The translations under genes were made by a program, and so were the position numbers. Under the pieces are notes generated by a model. The model was not told the origin of the DNA, searched no databases, and worked only from the letters and a program-made list of their open reading frames with translations. Positions 10,963 through 20,242 of a stretch of DNA of 64,000 bases are shown here, in pieces (position 1 is the stretch's first letter; every line of letters begins with the position of its first letter). Location: assembly GCA_002336845.1 (NCBI GenBank), contig DDEX01000025.1, forward strand, positions 1-64,000, in the 5' to 3' direction. This DNA comes from Rhodobacteraceae bacterium UBA1943. GTDB taxonomy: Bacteria > Pseudomonadota > Alphaproteobacteria > Rhodobacterales > Rhodobacteraceae.

Positions 10963-12006
10963 TCAGGGCACGATCACACCACGCCCGGTGAAGCGGCGGT
11001 TCTTGAAGTCATCGATCGCGGTGTTGATGTCGTCCAGCTTGTAGGCGGTGTAGTGCATCTTCACCTTGCCGTCGGCGTTCAGCTCCATCAACTCGACCAG
11101 TTCGGTATAATCGCCGACCAGAGAGCCGCCGATCTTGATCTCATTCGCCACAAGATCCAGCGTCGGCACCTGCACCGTGCCGCCATAGCCGACGACAATC
11201 ACCTCGCCGCCCTTGCGCAGCAGCTTCCAGCAGATGTTTTCCACCCCCAGCTCGCCCACAAAGTCGATGACCACATGCGCGCCGCCGCCGGTGATGGTCT
11301 TCAGCTCTTCGATCAGGTTCGGCCCGCCGTTCAAGACGTAATCCGCCCCCAGTTCCTTGGCCAGAACCTGTGCGCCCGGTTCCCGGTCAATCGCGATGGT
11401 GCGGCATCCCGACATTTCGCGCAGCACCTGCAACGCAATATGACCCAGGCCACCCACACCCAGAACGGCGCAGAAACTGCCCGGCGGCAGCATCTTGGCC
11501 GCGCGCTTGGCCGCGCGATAGGCGGTGATGCCGGCATCGGCCATGGGGGCGACGTCCAGCGGCGCGATGTTGGTGTTCAGCTTGATCAGCGAGCGTTCGT
11601 TGGTCAGGAAGTATTCGGCAAAGCCGCCGTTCAGGCCAAGGCCAGGGAACAGGCCGTGGTCGCAATACATATCGTGACCATGGTGGCAGTTCAGGCAGAC
11701 GCCGCAGGTGCGCAACGGGTGGCAGATTACCGCATCGCCGGGCTTCACGGTTTTGACGGCACTGCCCACATCCTCGACCCAACCGGCATTCTCATGGCCC
11801 ATCACATAGGGCAGCAGGCTGCCATGCGGGTCCATGATGCCCTGCCAGACGCCTTCGATGATGTGCAGGTCGGTCCGGCACAGTCCGGCGGCGCCGACGC
11901 GCACGATCACCTCATCCGGGGCGGTGATGGTGGGGGCGGGAATATCCTCGATCCGCAGCTTCACGTTCATCGCGGGATCGTATTCATACAGTCTTGCGGC
12001 CTTCAT
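10963..12006 (-). CDS. zinc-dependent NAD(P) alcohol dehydrogenase
   Basis: Medium-chain dehydrogenase of 347 aa. It has the catalytic-zinc cysteine (GLCRTDLH) and GHENAGWVEDVG, the four-cysteine structural zinc lobe (CGVCLNCHHGHDMYC) and a Rossmann dinucleotide motif (GVGGLGHIALQVL). It is the last gene of the monooxygenase operon. In propane-oxidation clusters the partner dehydrogenase oxidises the product alcohol (2-propanol to acetone, or 1-propanol to the aldehyde), and that is the role inferred here. The substrate is not shown by sequence alone. Confidence 0.92.
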   Translation of the reverse strand: MKAARLYEYDPAMNVKLRIEDIPAPTITAPDEVIVRVGAAGLCRTDLHIIEGVWQGIMDPHGSLLPYVMGHENAGWVEDVGSAVKTVKPGDAVICHPLRTCGVCLNCHHGHDMYCDHGLFPGLGLNGGFAEYFLTNERSLIKLNTNIAPLDVAPMADAGITAYRAAKRAAKMLPPGSFCAVLGVGGLGHIALQVLREMSGCRTIAIDREPGAQVLAKELGADYVLNGGPNLIEELKTITGGGAHVVIDFVGELGVENICWKLLRKGGEVIVVGYGGTVQVPTLDLVANEIKIGGSLVGDYTELVELMELNADGKVKMHYTAYKLDDINTAIDDFKNRRFTGRGVIVP

Positions 12007-12068
12007 GGCGCACTCCTTTCGCTGAATGGGGATGAAGGGGAAGCCTGTCGCGGCTTCCCCCCGCGCCG

Positions 12069-13703
12069 CTACTGACGGCCCAGCCGTTCCGAACCGCCGC
12101 CCAAAGCGGGGCCAGCGGTCGGGTCAACATATTCCTCGGCGTGCCCGATCAGAGTTTCTGTCGTCAGGATCAGGCAGGCGACCGAGGCTGCATTGCCAAG
12201 GGCCGAGCAGGTGACGCGCAAGGGATCGACAATGCCCGCGTCGATCATGTCGCGGAAGGTGCCATTCGCGGCGTCAAACCCGTGCCCTGCGCCGGACCGG
12301 ACAACTTCGGCAATGACCGAATTGGGGTCGCAACCGGCATTGATGGCAATGCGCGCCAGGGGTCGTGTCAGGACCGAGCGCACAAGGTCCACCCCCGCCG
12401 CAACATCGCCGCTGACACCCGCCGCCACGCTTTCCAGCTCGGGGGCGACATGGGCCAGCGCCGCGCCGCCACCGGGCACCACGCCCTCTTCCACGGCGGC
12501 ACGGATGGCGTAAAGCGAATCCTCGATCAACTGGATCTTGCGCTTTTGCTCGACGGGGGTCAGACCGCCGGCATGGATCACCGCCGTCCCGCCTGACAGT
12601 TTCGCCAGCCGCTCGCGCAGCTTGTCCTGCTCGATGTTTGGGGGGGCGACGTCATACTGGCGCTGCACTTGCAGGCGGCGCGCGGCAATGGCGGCGGGAT
12701 CGCCCTCGCCCTTGATCACAGTGGTCTGGCTGGCAGAGGACCGCACCTGACGCGCGGCACCAAGCTGGTCACGGGTGACATTTTCGATTTTCTTGCCCAG
12801 ATCGCGGGCCAGAACCTCGCCCCCGGTCAGGATGGCAAGGTCATCCATCTGCGCCCGCCGCCAATGGCCATATTCCGGCGGATGCACGATCAGATATTTG
12901 CCGGGTGGTGCCGCCTCCAGCAGGGTCACCACCACCTCTGGGGCGATTTCCTCGGCCACCACTACAAGGGGGCGGCCTTCGGCATCGGCGATCTTGCGGG
13001 CACTGTCCAGCGCCGAGGGGTCGAGGATCTTCTGGTCGGTCAACAGGATCAGCGGGCGCTCCAGCACCGCCTCCATCTCGTCCTGATCGGTGACCATGTG
13101 GTGAGAGATATAGCCGCGCTCGAAGGACATGCCTTCGATCACCTCCAGCGTGGTATCGACCGTCACCGAAAAATCGGCGCTGATGATGCCATCCGCCCCC
13201 ACGCGCTGATGCGCCTCGGCGACAATGGCGCCAAGGCGCGGGTCGGTCGCGGCGATGTTGGCCACGGCGGTCAGAAGGTGCGGGCTGTCCTTGACCGAAA
13301 CCGCCTGACGGCGCAGGGCGGCCACAACGGCACCCACCGCCAGCTCGATCCCCCGGCACAGATCAACGGTGCGCGCGCCGCGTTCGGCCTGCGCTACACC
13401 CTGCTGGATCATCGCATTGGCCAGCACGATGGCGGTGGTGGTGCCGTCACCCGCCACCTCGTTGGTCTGCATCGAGACCTCGCGCACCACCTGCGCGCCC
13501 ATGTTTTCAAAGCGGTCGGGCAGTTCGATCTCGGTTGCGATCGACACACCGTCGCGGGTGATCAGTGGCGTGCCGACCGGCCGGTCGATCATCGCGTTCA
13601 GGCCCTTTGGCCCCAGCGTCGGCTCGACTGCGGCGGCAAGGCGGGCGACGCCACGGGCCAGTGCCCGGCGGGCCTCGGCGCTGTGAAGAAGCATATTCGG
13701 CAT
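12069..13703 (-). CDS. GroEL-like chaperonin dedicated to the monooxygenase (PrmG/MimG/MmoG type)
   Basis: A 544-aa chaperonin-60 with the ATP-binding signatures LGPKGLNAMID (about residue 31) and AGDGTTTA (about residue 85) and the apical and equatorial domains in normal order. Two points set it apart from housekeeping GroEL: there is no groES next to it, and it lacks the Gly-Gly-Met tail, ending GGGSERLGRQ. Accessory GroEL homologues in mmo, mim and prm clusters are needed for productive folding of the large hydroxylase subunit; this gene, 63 bases upstream of the dehydrogenase and in the same operon, is inferred to do the same. Confidence 0.93.
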   Translation of the reverse strand: MPNMLLHSAEARRALARGVARLAAAVEPTLGPKGLNAMIDRPVGTPLITRDGVSIATEIELPDRFENMGAQVVREVSMQTNEVAGDGTTTAIVLANAMIQQGVAQAERGARTVDLCRGIELAVGAVVAALRRQAVSVKDSPHLLTAVANIAATDPRLGAIVAEAHQRVGADGIISADFSVTVDTTLEVIEGMSFERGYISHHMVTDQDEMEAVLERPLILLTDQKILDPSALDSARKIADAEGRPLVVVAEEIAPEVVVTLLEAAPPGKYLIVHPPEYGHWRRAQMDDLAILTGGEVLARDLGKKIENVTRDQLGAARQVRSSASQTTVIKGEGDPAAIAARRLQVQRQYDVAPPNIEQDKLRERLAKLSGGTAVIHAGGLTPVEQKRKIQLIEDSLYAIRAAVEEGVVPGGGAALAHVAPELESVAAGVSGDVAAGVDLVRSVLTRPLARIAINAGCDPNSVIAEVVRSGAGHGFDAANGTFRDMIDAGIVDPLRVTCSALGNAASVACLILTTETLIGHAEEYVDPTAGPALGGGSERLGRQ

Positions 13704-13775
13704 GTGTAATCCTCCCTTGTGACCGGACGCGGAGGTGCGCGCCGGCTTCCCTTCATGGTGGTGGGTTGGCGGTGG

Positions 13776-14591
13776 TCAGCCGGGGCTGGCCTCGCTCTCT
13801 GTCTGGGTCCGGGGCGGAACCCGCCCCAGGATGAAGTCGATCAACTGCGGCTCCTCTCCGCTGCGGTCCACTTCCTTGTAGCGGGCGGCGGCCAGCCCGC
13901 GGCACATGGCGCCGTTGAACTCCATGTTGATGCGGATGGCGCGCAGGCGCATCAGATGGTCGGCCAGCCCTTCTGCCGTGATCGCATCGCCGTGCCAGGT
14001 GACAAAAGCCGCGTCATCGGGCAGGCAGGCCAGACCGTCGCCTACCAGAATCTCGCGATAGCGCGGTTTTTGCGCGGCTGCCTCTGGCTGGTTGCCCAGG
14101 TTCAGCGCATCCATTTGTGCCAGCGTCATCGAAGTGATCTGCGCCGCCGCCCAGCCCATGGCCTTCAACCCAAGGATCACGCTTTCCTGCCGCCGAAGGA
14201 ATGCCTTCTCGCGGAATTTTTCGCGCACCTCCGACAGGTCAGCCCCGTCGGTCATCTCGGCGAAAACCGTCTCGAACGGCACGGCCCCGTTGACTGCCGC
14301 ATTCACCCGGTCGGCAAAGCAGTGGTCCAGCAGCCTTACCTGGACCCCTTGCACCCAGGCAGGAGCAAGGGCCGCAGTGCGGATACCATCGGCCATCAGA
14401 AAGGCGAAGTTGGGTGAACACCAATAAGTCGGCAGGCGAAAATCGATCACAACCTCGCCGCCGCGAGACACGTCCAGCCGTTCGACAAAGCCCATGTCGG
14501 TAATCGGCTCGTCAAGCTCGGGGTCGGTGACGGCGGATAGCCGCCGCCACACATCCCTTGCCTGCGCGCCCCGGATTTGTGGCACGCTCAT
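13776..14591 (-). CDS. DUF59/MIP18-type iron-sulfur assembly-like protein, extended
   Basis: 271 aa with an N-terminal MIP18/DUF59-like domain (DPELDEPITDMGFVERL, about residues 20-36; then PTYWCSPNFAF with C58). DUF59 proteins are usually 100-180 aa; here about 160 additional residues follow without a motif I know. MIP18/SufT-type proteins help mature Fe-S or other iron proteins. Its place between the amidohydrolase (4-base gap) and the GroEL gene suggests help in metallating the hydroxylase or the reductase. This is inference; homologous genes do occur in actinobacterial prm clusters. Confidence 0.75.
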   Translation of the reverse strand: MSVPQIRGAQARDVWRRLSAVTDPELDEPITDMGFVERLDVSRGGEVVIDFRLPTYWCSPNFAFLMADGIRTAALAPAWVQGVQVRLLDHCFADRVNAAVNGAVPFETVFAEMTDGADLSEVREKFREKAFLRRQESVILGLKAMGWAAAQITSMTLAQMDALNLGNQPEAAAQKPRYREILVGDGLACLPDDAAFVTWHGDAITAEGLADHLMRLRAIRINMEFNGAMCRGLAAARYKEVDRSGEEPQLIDFILGRVPPRTQTESEASPG

Positions 14592-14595
14592 GGGA

Positions 14596-15618
14596 CTACT
14601 CCGCCGCGATCCGCACGGGCGAACCCGCCAGTTCGGCCTTTTTGGCGGCCACGTCGATGCCGTAGAGGCGGGCAGCGTTCAGCCCAAGGATCTTCTCCTT
14701 GATTTCGGGCGTCAGTTGCACGCCACGTTCCTTGGCGATGTCTTCGGGAATCTCGAAATTCCACAGGCGGTCCACCAGCCATTGCGGCGTCCAGATCGCA
14801 TAGTCGGACCCGAACAGGATCTTGTCCGGCCCAATCCAGAACAGAAGTTCGGAAATCACCTCGGCAAAGTAGCGCGGACGCGAATGGATGAAGGGCAACG
14901 CCACGGCAAGGCCGCCATACACATTGGTTTCCTGTGTGGCGATCCAGCAGAAGTCGTCGAGTCGCGGCAGGCCACAATGTTCGATGATCCAGTTCAGGCC
15001 CTGAAAATCGGTGGCCGCGTGGTCCACGTCATGCACGTCGAACGCATCCTTCGACAGCGGAATGATCGTCGGGCCCTTGTGGACATGGATGTTCCTGATG
15101 CCCAGCTTGTCACACAGCTCAAAGCACTTGTAGGCTGCCGGGTCCGTCAGTTTCCAGCCCTTGGAATCGCCGTTCCACTCGGCCGTGTACATCTTGACCC
15201 CTTTGATATCAAAGGTCTCTTTCATGTAGTGAATGTACTCGATGGCCTTCTCGCCGTCGCGCGGATCAAACGCTCCGTTGACGATGAAGCGCCCCGGATT
15301 GATCGCCGCCATCTGGCTGGACCGTTCGATCGACGAAAAGCCCTCCTTGTAGAAATCGCGCAGATAGGTGGACTGGATGATCGCCATGTCGTCCGGCCCG
15401 TCGATGAACAGGTCGCGATAGACCTGATCTACGCTCTGCTTGTCGAACTTGGCCTTTTCCCAAAGCTGTTCCTTGGGCGAAAGTGCCGTGTGATAGGCGT
15501 AAAAGCAGTCAATGAACTGCTTGCCATGAATGTTGCGCTGGTTCTCGGGGCTGCCATTCCAGAAGTGGGTGTGGCAGTCGAGAACGAATACTTCTTTGCC
15601 ATCCGGCGTCTTGTACAT
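14596..15618 (-). CDS. amidohydrolase-2 family metal-dependent hydrolase
   Basis: TIM-barrel hydrolase of 340 aa. Metal-site features are visible: the N-terminal HxH in DCHTH, mid-protein histidines in HVHKGPT and IEHCG, and the C-terminal aspartate in LFGSDYAIW. Amidohydrolase-2 genes are a regular but unexplained member of propane-monooxygenase operons. The family includes decarboxylases and lactonases as well as amidases, so no reaction is assigned. It lies between prmD and the DUF59 gene and is translated from a good ribosome site (GGGAGGACC before ATG). Confidence 0.88.
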   Translation of the reverse strand: MYKTPDGKEVFVLDCHTHFWNGSPENQRNIHGKQFIDCFYAYHTALSPKEQLWEKAKFDKQSVDQVYRDLFIDGPDDMAIIQSTYLRDFYKEGFSSIERSSQMAAINPGRFIVNGAFDPRDGEKAIEYIHYMKETFDIKGVKMYTAEWNGDSKGWKLTDPAAYKCFELCDKLGIRNIHVHKGPTIIPLSKDAFDVHDVDHAATDFQGLNWIIEHCGLPRLDDFCWIATQETNVYGGLAVALPFIHSRPRYFAEVISELLFWIGPDKILFGSDYAIWTPQWLVDRLWNFEIPEDIAKERGVQLTPEIKEKILGLNAARLYGIDVAAKKAELAGSPVRIAAE

Positions 15619-15682
15619 GATGGTCCTCCCTGATGTGTGGCTGGTTGACGGACCGCCGATGGCGGCCCGTCCGGTCTGGCGG

Positions 15683-16054
15683 TCAGATGTATTCGAAGAC
15701 TTCGTCCATATCGCCGAACAGGATCACGGTGTTGTCGTCGATGCGGACCATCCGGCCATAGTGCGTCGAGGTGTTGACCTCGAAGATCTCGGCCGTCATC
15801 TCGCGGCCCAGAAACTCGCTGATGTCATCCATCTTGAAGATCAGCTTGCCTTCCCCGTCGATGCGGATGGTGGCGGGGTTGTAGGTCACCGTCACCTTCG
15901 GGTCCTGATCCATGAATTCGGCGATGGCGCGGGCCTCGACCGAGTCGTTCATGGTGACGCCGCATTCATGCGAGATCTCGCGGCTGCTGAGGTCGATGTC
16001 CTTCATCGACTTGAAGATGTTACCCTTGCTGTTGTCGCGGGCTACGCTGGACAT
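15683..16054 (-). CDS. prmD: monooxygenase coupling/effector protein PrmD (MmoB/DmpM family)
   Basis: Small cofactorless protein of 123 aa that binds the hydroxylase and tunes oxygen activation and coupling to the reductase. The MmoB/DmpM core covers about residues 28-115 (NDSVEARAIAEFMDQDPKVTV, RIDGEGKLIF). It sits 13 bases downstream of prmC, as in known prm/mim operons. Confidence 0.92.
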   Translation of the reverse strand: MSSVARDNSKGNIFKSMKDIDLSSREISHECGVTMNDSVEARAIAEFMDQDPKVTVTYNPATIRIDGEGKLIFKMDDISEFLGREMTAEIFEVNTSTHYGRMVRIDDNTVILFGDMDEVFEYI

Positions 16055-16067
16055 GCTGTCTCTCCTC

Positions 16068-17126
16068 TCAACGGGTCAGGCCGACTTCGCCCAGGATGCG
16101 CGCCAGCCGCTCTTGCGAGACGGCCTGCACATCGGCGAAGGACACGGGTTTCGAATGGGGTTGCGACCAGATCGGTTGCAGCGCGGTGGCGGCCTTTTCG
16201 GCCAGCGCGGCGTGCTTTTTCACCCAGCCGTTCAGCAGCGCGCGGTTGTGGGTCGCGTGCTTTTCGTCGTTCACCAACAGGTAGATCAGGTCGATCGTAT
16301 TGGCGAGGTTGCGCTCGTAATCCGCCTCGGCGGCCGAAATCACCGGCGGGGTGATGAAGTCGTTATTGGCCGCAGCTGCCTGCATCAGGAAGCCGGAACG
16401 GAACAGCTCGCCCACCAGCGGTTCGAAGATCAGGTTGATGGCAAAGTACTGCTCAAGGTAATCCTCGGTGCCCATGATCGTCTCGATGGCAAGGCGCGTG
16501 GGCTGCCAGATCGGGTCTTCCAGCCAGGCCCGCTTGCCGGCCTCATCATCCCAGCCGGCAATGTCCATGCCGATTTCGGCCAGATACAGCGTGATGTCCT
16601 GCGCCAGCCGCATCTTGTAGGAAGAGTTGGTCAGCGTAGCATTGTTGATCATCTGGGTATAGCCATAGCGCTGCGCCTGCATCAGCGAGGTGCCGAGGCC
16701 AAACTCGGCGTGCTTCCAGGCACCCAGATGCACCTGAAGAATGCGCTGCCAGGCCTTGTCGAACACCAAGTGCGCACCGGCCTTGCGGGCGTTCGAGATG
16801 ACCGCCTGCACCATTGTCTCGATCTTGGACTGGCGCTGGTAATGGGTGCGTTCCCATTCCTGGTCGGGCGCACGGAAGGCGTGCCAGTTCGACGAAAGGG
16901 CGCGGGTGTTGTCCTTGGTATAGGCACCCTTGCCGTTCCCGAAGCTGATGATCCAGTCCTGGATCAGATAGCGTTCGGGATCGGGCTGCACGTCACAGGT
17001 GACGTCCTCGTAATGGGTGGCGCGCTTGCCGCGCGGTTCAAAGTAGTTGTAGCGGCGACTGGACGATCCGGCAAAGATTGCGGCCCCCGCGGCACCAGAG
17101 GTGACGGAACTGGAAGTGGCTACCAT
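16068..17126 (-). CDS. prmC: propane-type monooxygenase hydroxylase beta subunit PrmC
   Basis: Ferritin-like hydroxylase subunit of 352 aa that pairs with PrmA to form the (alpha-beta)2 hydroxylase. Typical beta-subunit segments are visible (RYNYFEPRGKRATHYEDVT near residue 23; FDKAWQRILQVHLGAWKHAEFG mid-protein; NDEKHATHNRALLNGW near residue 280). It lacks the paired ExxH iron ligands, as expected for the non-catalytic subunit. It follows prmB in the A-B-C-D order known from Gordonia and Rhodococcus prm and mycobacterial mim operons. Confidence 0.93.
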   Translation of the reverse strand: MVATSSSVTSGAAGAAIFAGSSSRRYNYFEPRGKRATHYEDVTCDVQPDPERYLIQDWIISFGNGKGAYTKDNTRALSSNWHAFRAPDQEWERTHYQRQSKIETMVQAVISNARKAGAHLVFDKAWQRILQVHLGAWKHAEFGLGTSLMQAQRYGYTQMINNATLTNSSYKMRLAQDITLYLAEIGMDIAGWDDEAGKRAWLEDPIWQPTRLAIETIMGTEDYLEQYFAINLIFEPLVGELFRSGFLMQAAAANNDFITPPVISAAEADYERNLANTIDLIYLLVNDEKHATHNRALLNGWVKKHAALAEKAATALQPIWSQPHSKPVSFADVQAVSQERLARILGEVGLTR

Positions 17127-17178
17127 AGTCTCTCTCCCTTGTTGGTAGTGTTCACTGCAACGAGCGATCGGGCCGGCC

Positions 17179-18237
17179 TTAGTGGCCCGATGAACCGGAC
17201 GTGGTGGTGAACTTGTCGTAGAAGATCCGCTCGCTGTCGTAGTCGAGCATGAAGAGCGTGGGTGTCAGCGCGTCGATCATCGGGGGCGGGCCGCAGGCGT
17301 AAACATCGCCCTGACCATCCAGACCCAGGTCTTTCAGCTTGCGCGACACGGCCTCGTGTACAAAGCCGCGCTCACCTTGCCAGCCGCCGTCATCCGGCGC
17401 GTGCGACAGCACGGGGATGAACTGCACTTCGGGGCGCGCCGTGGTGATCGCCGCCAGCTTGTCCAGATGGAAGAGGTCCGTCTCGGTCCGCGCGCCGTAA
17501 AAGAAATAGACCGGCCGGTCCTCGCCGCTTTCCAGATGGTCGTGCAGGATCGACCAGACAGGAGACATGCCAGAGCCCGCGCCCACCAGAACCACCGGCC
17601 CCTCGCGGTTTTCGCGGCGGAAACACATGCCATAGGGGCCTGTGACTTTCACCTCTGCTCCGGCCCGGATTCCTCCGTTGTCGAGCTGGTTCGAGAACTT
17701 TCCTTCGGGGTATTTCTTGATGATGAAGGACAGTTTTTGGGTTTCGCTCGGCGGATTTGCCATGGAGAACGAACGCGTGATCGTCTCCCCTTCTTCCGTG
17801 GTGACTGTGATATCGACATACTGACCCGCCCAGAACTTGAGCGGCGCATTAAGCTCGATCTCAACGCCGCGAATGTCATGCGTCAGCTTCTGGAAATCCG
17901 TGATCCTTCCGTCGAACGATTTGACGGGAATGGATTTCGACAGGACTTCCTCGTCATAGTTCAAAAGGTCGATCGTCAGATTGTCGAAGGCCTTGGCCCG
18001 GCACATCAGGATCTGCCCGCTGTCCTTCTCGCCGTCGTTCAGCGCGAAGGTCGAATATTTCAGCATCTCGACCTCGCCCTCCACCAGCACGCATTTGCAG
18101 GCGGAACACTGGCCCTCCTTGCAGCCATGCGGCAGCGAGATGCCCTGGCGGAACGCGGCGTCCAGGACGGTTTCGTCCTCGGTCACCTCGAATTCCACGC
18201 CCACGGGCTCCAGCCTTACGGTGTAAACCTCTCCCAT
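17179..18237 (-). CDS. prmB: monooxygenase NAD(P)H reductase PrmB
   Basis: Electron-transfer flavoprotein of 352 aa. The N-terminal plant-type [2Fe-2S] ferredoxin domain shows CKEGQCSACKC and the distal LMCRA cysteine. The FAD domain has the RSFSMANPP motif and the C-terminal NAD domain has VGAGSGMSPVWSIL and CGPPPMID. It passes electrons from NAD(P)H to the di-iron hydroxylase. It lies directly downstream of prmA in the operon. Confidence 0.95.
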   Translation of the reverse strand: MGEVYTVRLEPVGVEFEVTEDETVLDAAFRQGISLPHGCKEGQCSACKCVLVEGEVEMLKYSTFALNDGEKDSGQILMCRAKAFDNLTIDLLNYDEEVLSKSIPVKSFDGRITDFQKLTHDIRGVEIELNAPLKFWAGQYVDITVTTEEGETITRSFSMANPPSETQKLSFIIKKYPEGKFSNQLDNGGIRAGAEVKVTGPYGMCFRRENREGPVVLVGAGSGMSPVWSILHDHLESGEDRPVYFFYGARTETDLFHLDKLAAITTARPEVQFIPVLSHAPDDGGWQGERGFVHEAVSRKLKDLGLDGQGDVYACGPPPMIDALTPTLFMLDYDSERIFYDKFTTTSGSSGH

Positions 18238-18335
18238 TCTGTCCGGCCTCCTCGCCGTCAGTCCGGCAGCCCGCAGGCTGCCAAGTCATGTTCGCTGATG
18301 GGGCGGGGGCCGGGTTGTGGCCCCCGCCGGTTGGC

Positions 18336-20003
18336 TTAGTTGCAGGGGTTGATGGTAAAGCCCTTGCGGTATTCGGCGACGTGCTTCTCGCGCGCCTCGG
18401 GGGTCATTTCCCGCAGCAGGGTCAGCGGCGACAGCAGGGTGTGGCCGCGCACATCGTCCAGCGTCCACATATCCTTGTCGTCAAAGCGCAGGTGCGGCTG
18501 CGGGGTCAGGGTCTTGCCGTCGTCACGGACGAAGTTCAGATCCTTGATCGCATCGGCCAGATCCCAGCCGTGATACAGGGTTTCCCACTCGCGCTTGCCC
18601 GAGAACTTGCCCATCGCCGGGGTCGGCCGGCCCTGGTATTCGTTCGAGAAGGCCTCGACCGCGGTCCAGCGGTCCAACTCATGGGCGAAGGTGTGAACCT
18701 GACCGTCGATGGTGTCCGTCACCATGTCTTCGCGGATAAGGCAGGGCACCAGGCACGACCAGCAGCGATGCGGATAGACGTAGCCGACTTCCTCGTTGAA
18801 GGTGATGACCTTCTGGCCGGGCTTCGACAGTTTGGCATACCACTTCCAGAACTCGCCGAACTGGGCGTACCAGCCCGGATACTTGTGTTCGAACCATTCA
18901 AAGTCCTTGTCGGTCTGGGCTTCGATCCGCCAGAAGTTCACCGGCCAGCCCACAGCAAAGAACTGCGCAACCTTGTGGACGTAGTGCTTCTTGGTGATGC
19001 GGTTCCACGCCTCTTGCACGTCATCGTGGTGAACCTTGATGCCGTATTTTTCCAAGGGCAGCATGTAGGTGCGATAGTAATCCTCGAAAATCCAGCGGTG
19101 CCACATTTCCGCATAGGATTCCTTTTCCTTGTCGCGGTTGGTGGTGCCGTATTCGATCAGCGTGCCGATGGCGGCATCGACGATCGCGTGGTTCTGCCAG
19201 AACGCATAGCGCAGGTCACGCTCCAGCAGCAGGTGGTTTTCCGGCTCTTTCAGCGCGGCCATCAACAGCGAGTGGCCGTTGCCGATGTGGCGGCTTTCGT
19301 CCGACTGCACCGACAGGAACACCGTTGGCAGCGCATAGTCGCCATTGCGGGCGGCTTCGGACGGCATGGCCACGAAGAGGGTGTTCGTGAACGCCGTTTC
19401 GGCGACAACCGTCAGATACATGCAGGCAGAGGTCATCACGTCGCCGGTGATGAAGCCTTCACCGAACTGGCGGCCGATGGTGGTGGCATAGCACTTACCG
19501 AACGCTTCTTCGGTAATGTCAAAGCCAGCCGGGTCGATGTAGTTTTCCATGTACCACTTCTTCAGGTTCATCTGAATTGTGGAGTGGCGGAATTCATCGA
19601 CCATCTGCATGGTAAAGCCGGTCCGCAGGTCTTCGCCGGGGGCAATACGCGCCACCATGGCCATCGACCGCGCGGCAGAAATTTCCGGGAACGGGATGAT
19701 CGCCAGGAACAGCTTCATCCATTCCACCCAGCGCGGTTGCACGTTGCGGAACATGTCGCCGCGCAGGGCGGCATCCAGCGCACCGTAAACCCGGTTGTCC
19801 TTTTCCTCCTGCATCGGGAAGTAGGACCGCAGCACCTGTTTCATCGGGTCGCGCGGGGCCTTGTTGATCTTGTAGTCGGTCGGGAAGGTCGCGGCCTCTT
19901 GAACGTAGCTGGGGTTCCAGCCAAGGTCCGAGATTTTCTTCGTGGCTTCGCCGACCGAGATTCCGCGTTGGGCGGTGATCTTGTTGAGCGTCAGTTGCGT
20001 CAT
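18336..20003 (-). CDS. prmA: propane-type soluble di-iron monooxygenase hydroxylase alpha subunit PrmA
   Basis: Catalytic subunit of 555 aa. The two ExxH iron-ligand motifs are E137-F-R-H140 and E236-S-R-H239, about 96 residues apart as in bacterial multicomponent monooxygenases. The frame is open to 20063, but the ATG at 20003 (MTQLTLNK) is chosen because AGGAGA lies about 10 bases ahead. Length, subunit order and operon partners fit the group 5 propane/MimA-type enzymes, which hydroxylate propane, acetone, phenol or cyclic ethers, rather than methane (MmoX) or toluene (TmoA) enzymes. The true substrate is inferred from family and context only. Confidence 0.93.
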   Translation of the reverse strand: MTQLTLNKITAQRGISVGEATKKISDLGWNPSYVQEAATFPTDYKINKAPRDPMKQVLRSYFPMQEEKDNRVYGALDAALRGDMFRNVQPRWVEWMKLFLAIIPFPEISAARSMAMVARIAPGEDLRTGFTMQMVDEFRHSTIQMNLKKWYMENYIDPAGFDITEEAFGKCYATTIGRQFGEGFITGDVMTSACMYLTVVAETAFTNTLFVAMPSEAARNGDYALPTVFLSVQSDESRHIGNGHSLLMAALKEPENHLLLERDLRYAFWQNHAIVDAAIGTLIEYGTTNRDKEKESYAEMWHRWIFEDYYRTYMLPLEKYGIKVHHDDVQEAWNRITKKHYVHKVAQFFAVGWPVNFWRIEAQTDKDFEWFEHKYPGWYAQFGEFWKWYAKLSKPGQKVITFNEEVGYVYPHRCWSCLVPCLIREDMVTDTIDGQVHTFAHELDRWTAVEAFSNEYQGRPTPAMGKFSGKREWETLYHGWDLADAIKDLNFVRDDGKTLTPQPHLRFDDKDMWTLDDVRGHTLLSPLTLLREMTPEAREKHVAEYRKGFTINPCN

Positions 20004-20242
20004 GCCATGAGTCTCCTGATGTTGCCCGGCCGGGCAGATGCCACGGCCGGTGGGCGGCAGCACCGCCCGGGTGGGTCCGACCGTCGGGGTCGGGTCAGGT
20101 CACGGCAAAGGTTCCGGGTAACGGGGCCGAAAACCGGGGCGCAACAAGGCTGCTGTTGATCCGGGGCCACGTTTTCTCCTCCCAATCCTTCGTTCTTATG
20201 GGGTCTCGTTTTGTGAAACCGCCTTCTTGTGCCGGGGATACA

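Noticed and set aside
12069..13703. Housekeeping GroEL
   Set aside because: No groES beside it, no GGM tail, and it sits inside the monooxygenase operon.
18288..20159. 623-codon open frame antisense to prmA
   Set aside because: Shadow of the hydroxylase gene; PrmA carries both ExxH motifs and an operon context, the antisense frame has nothing.
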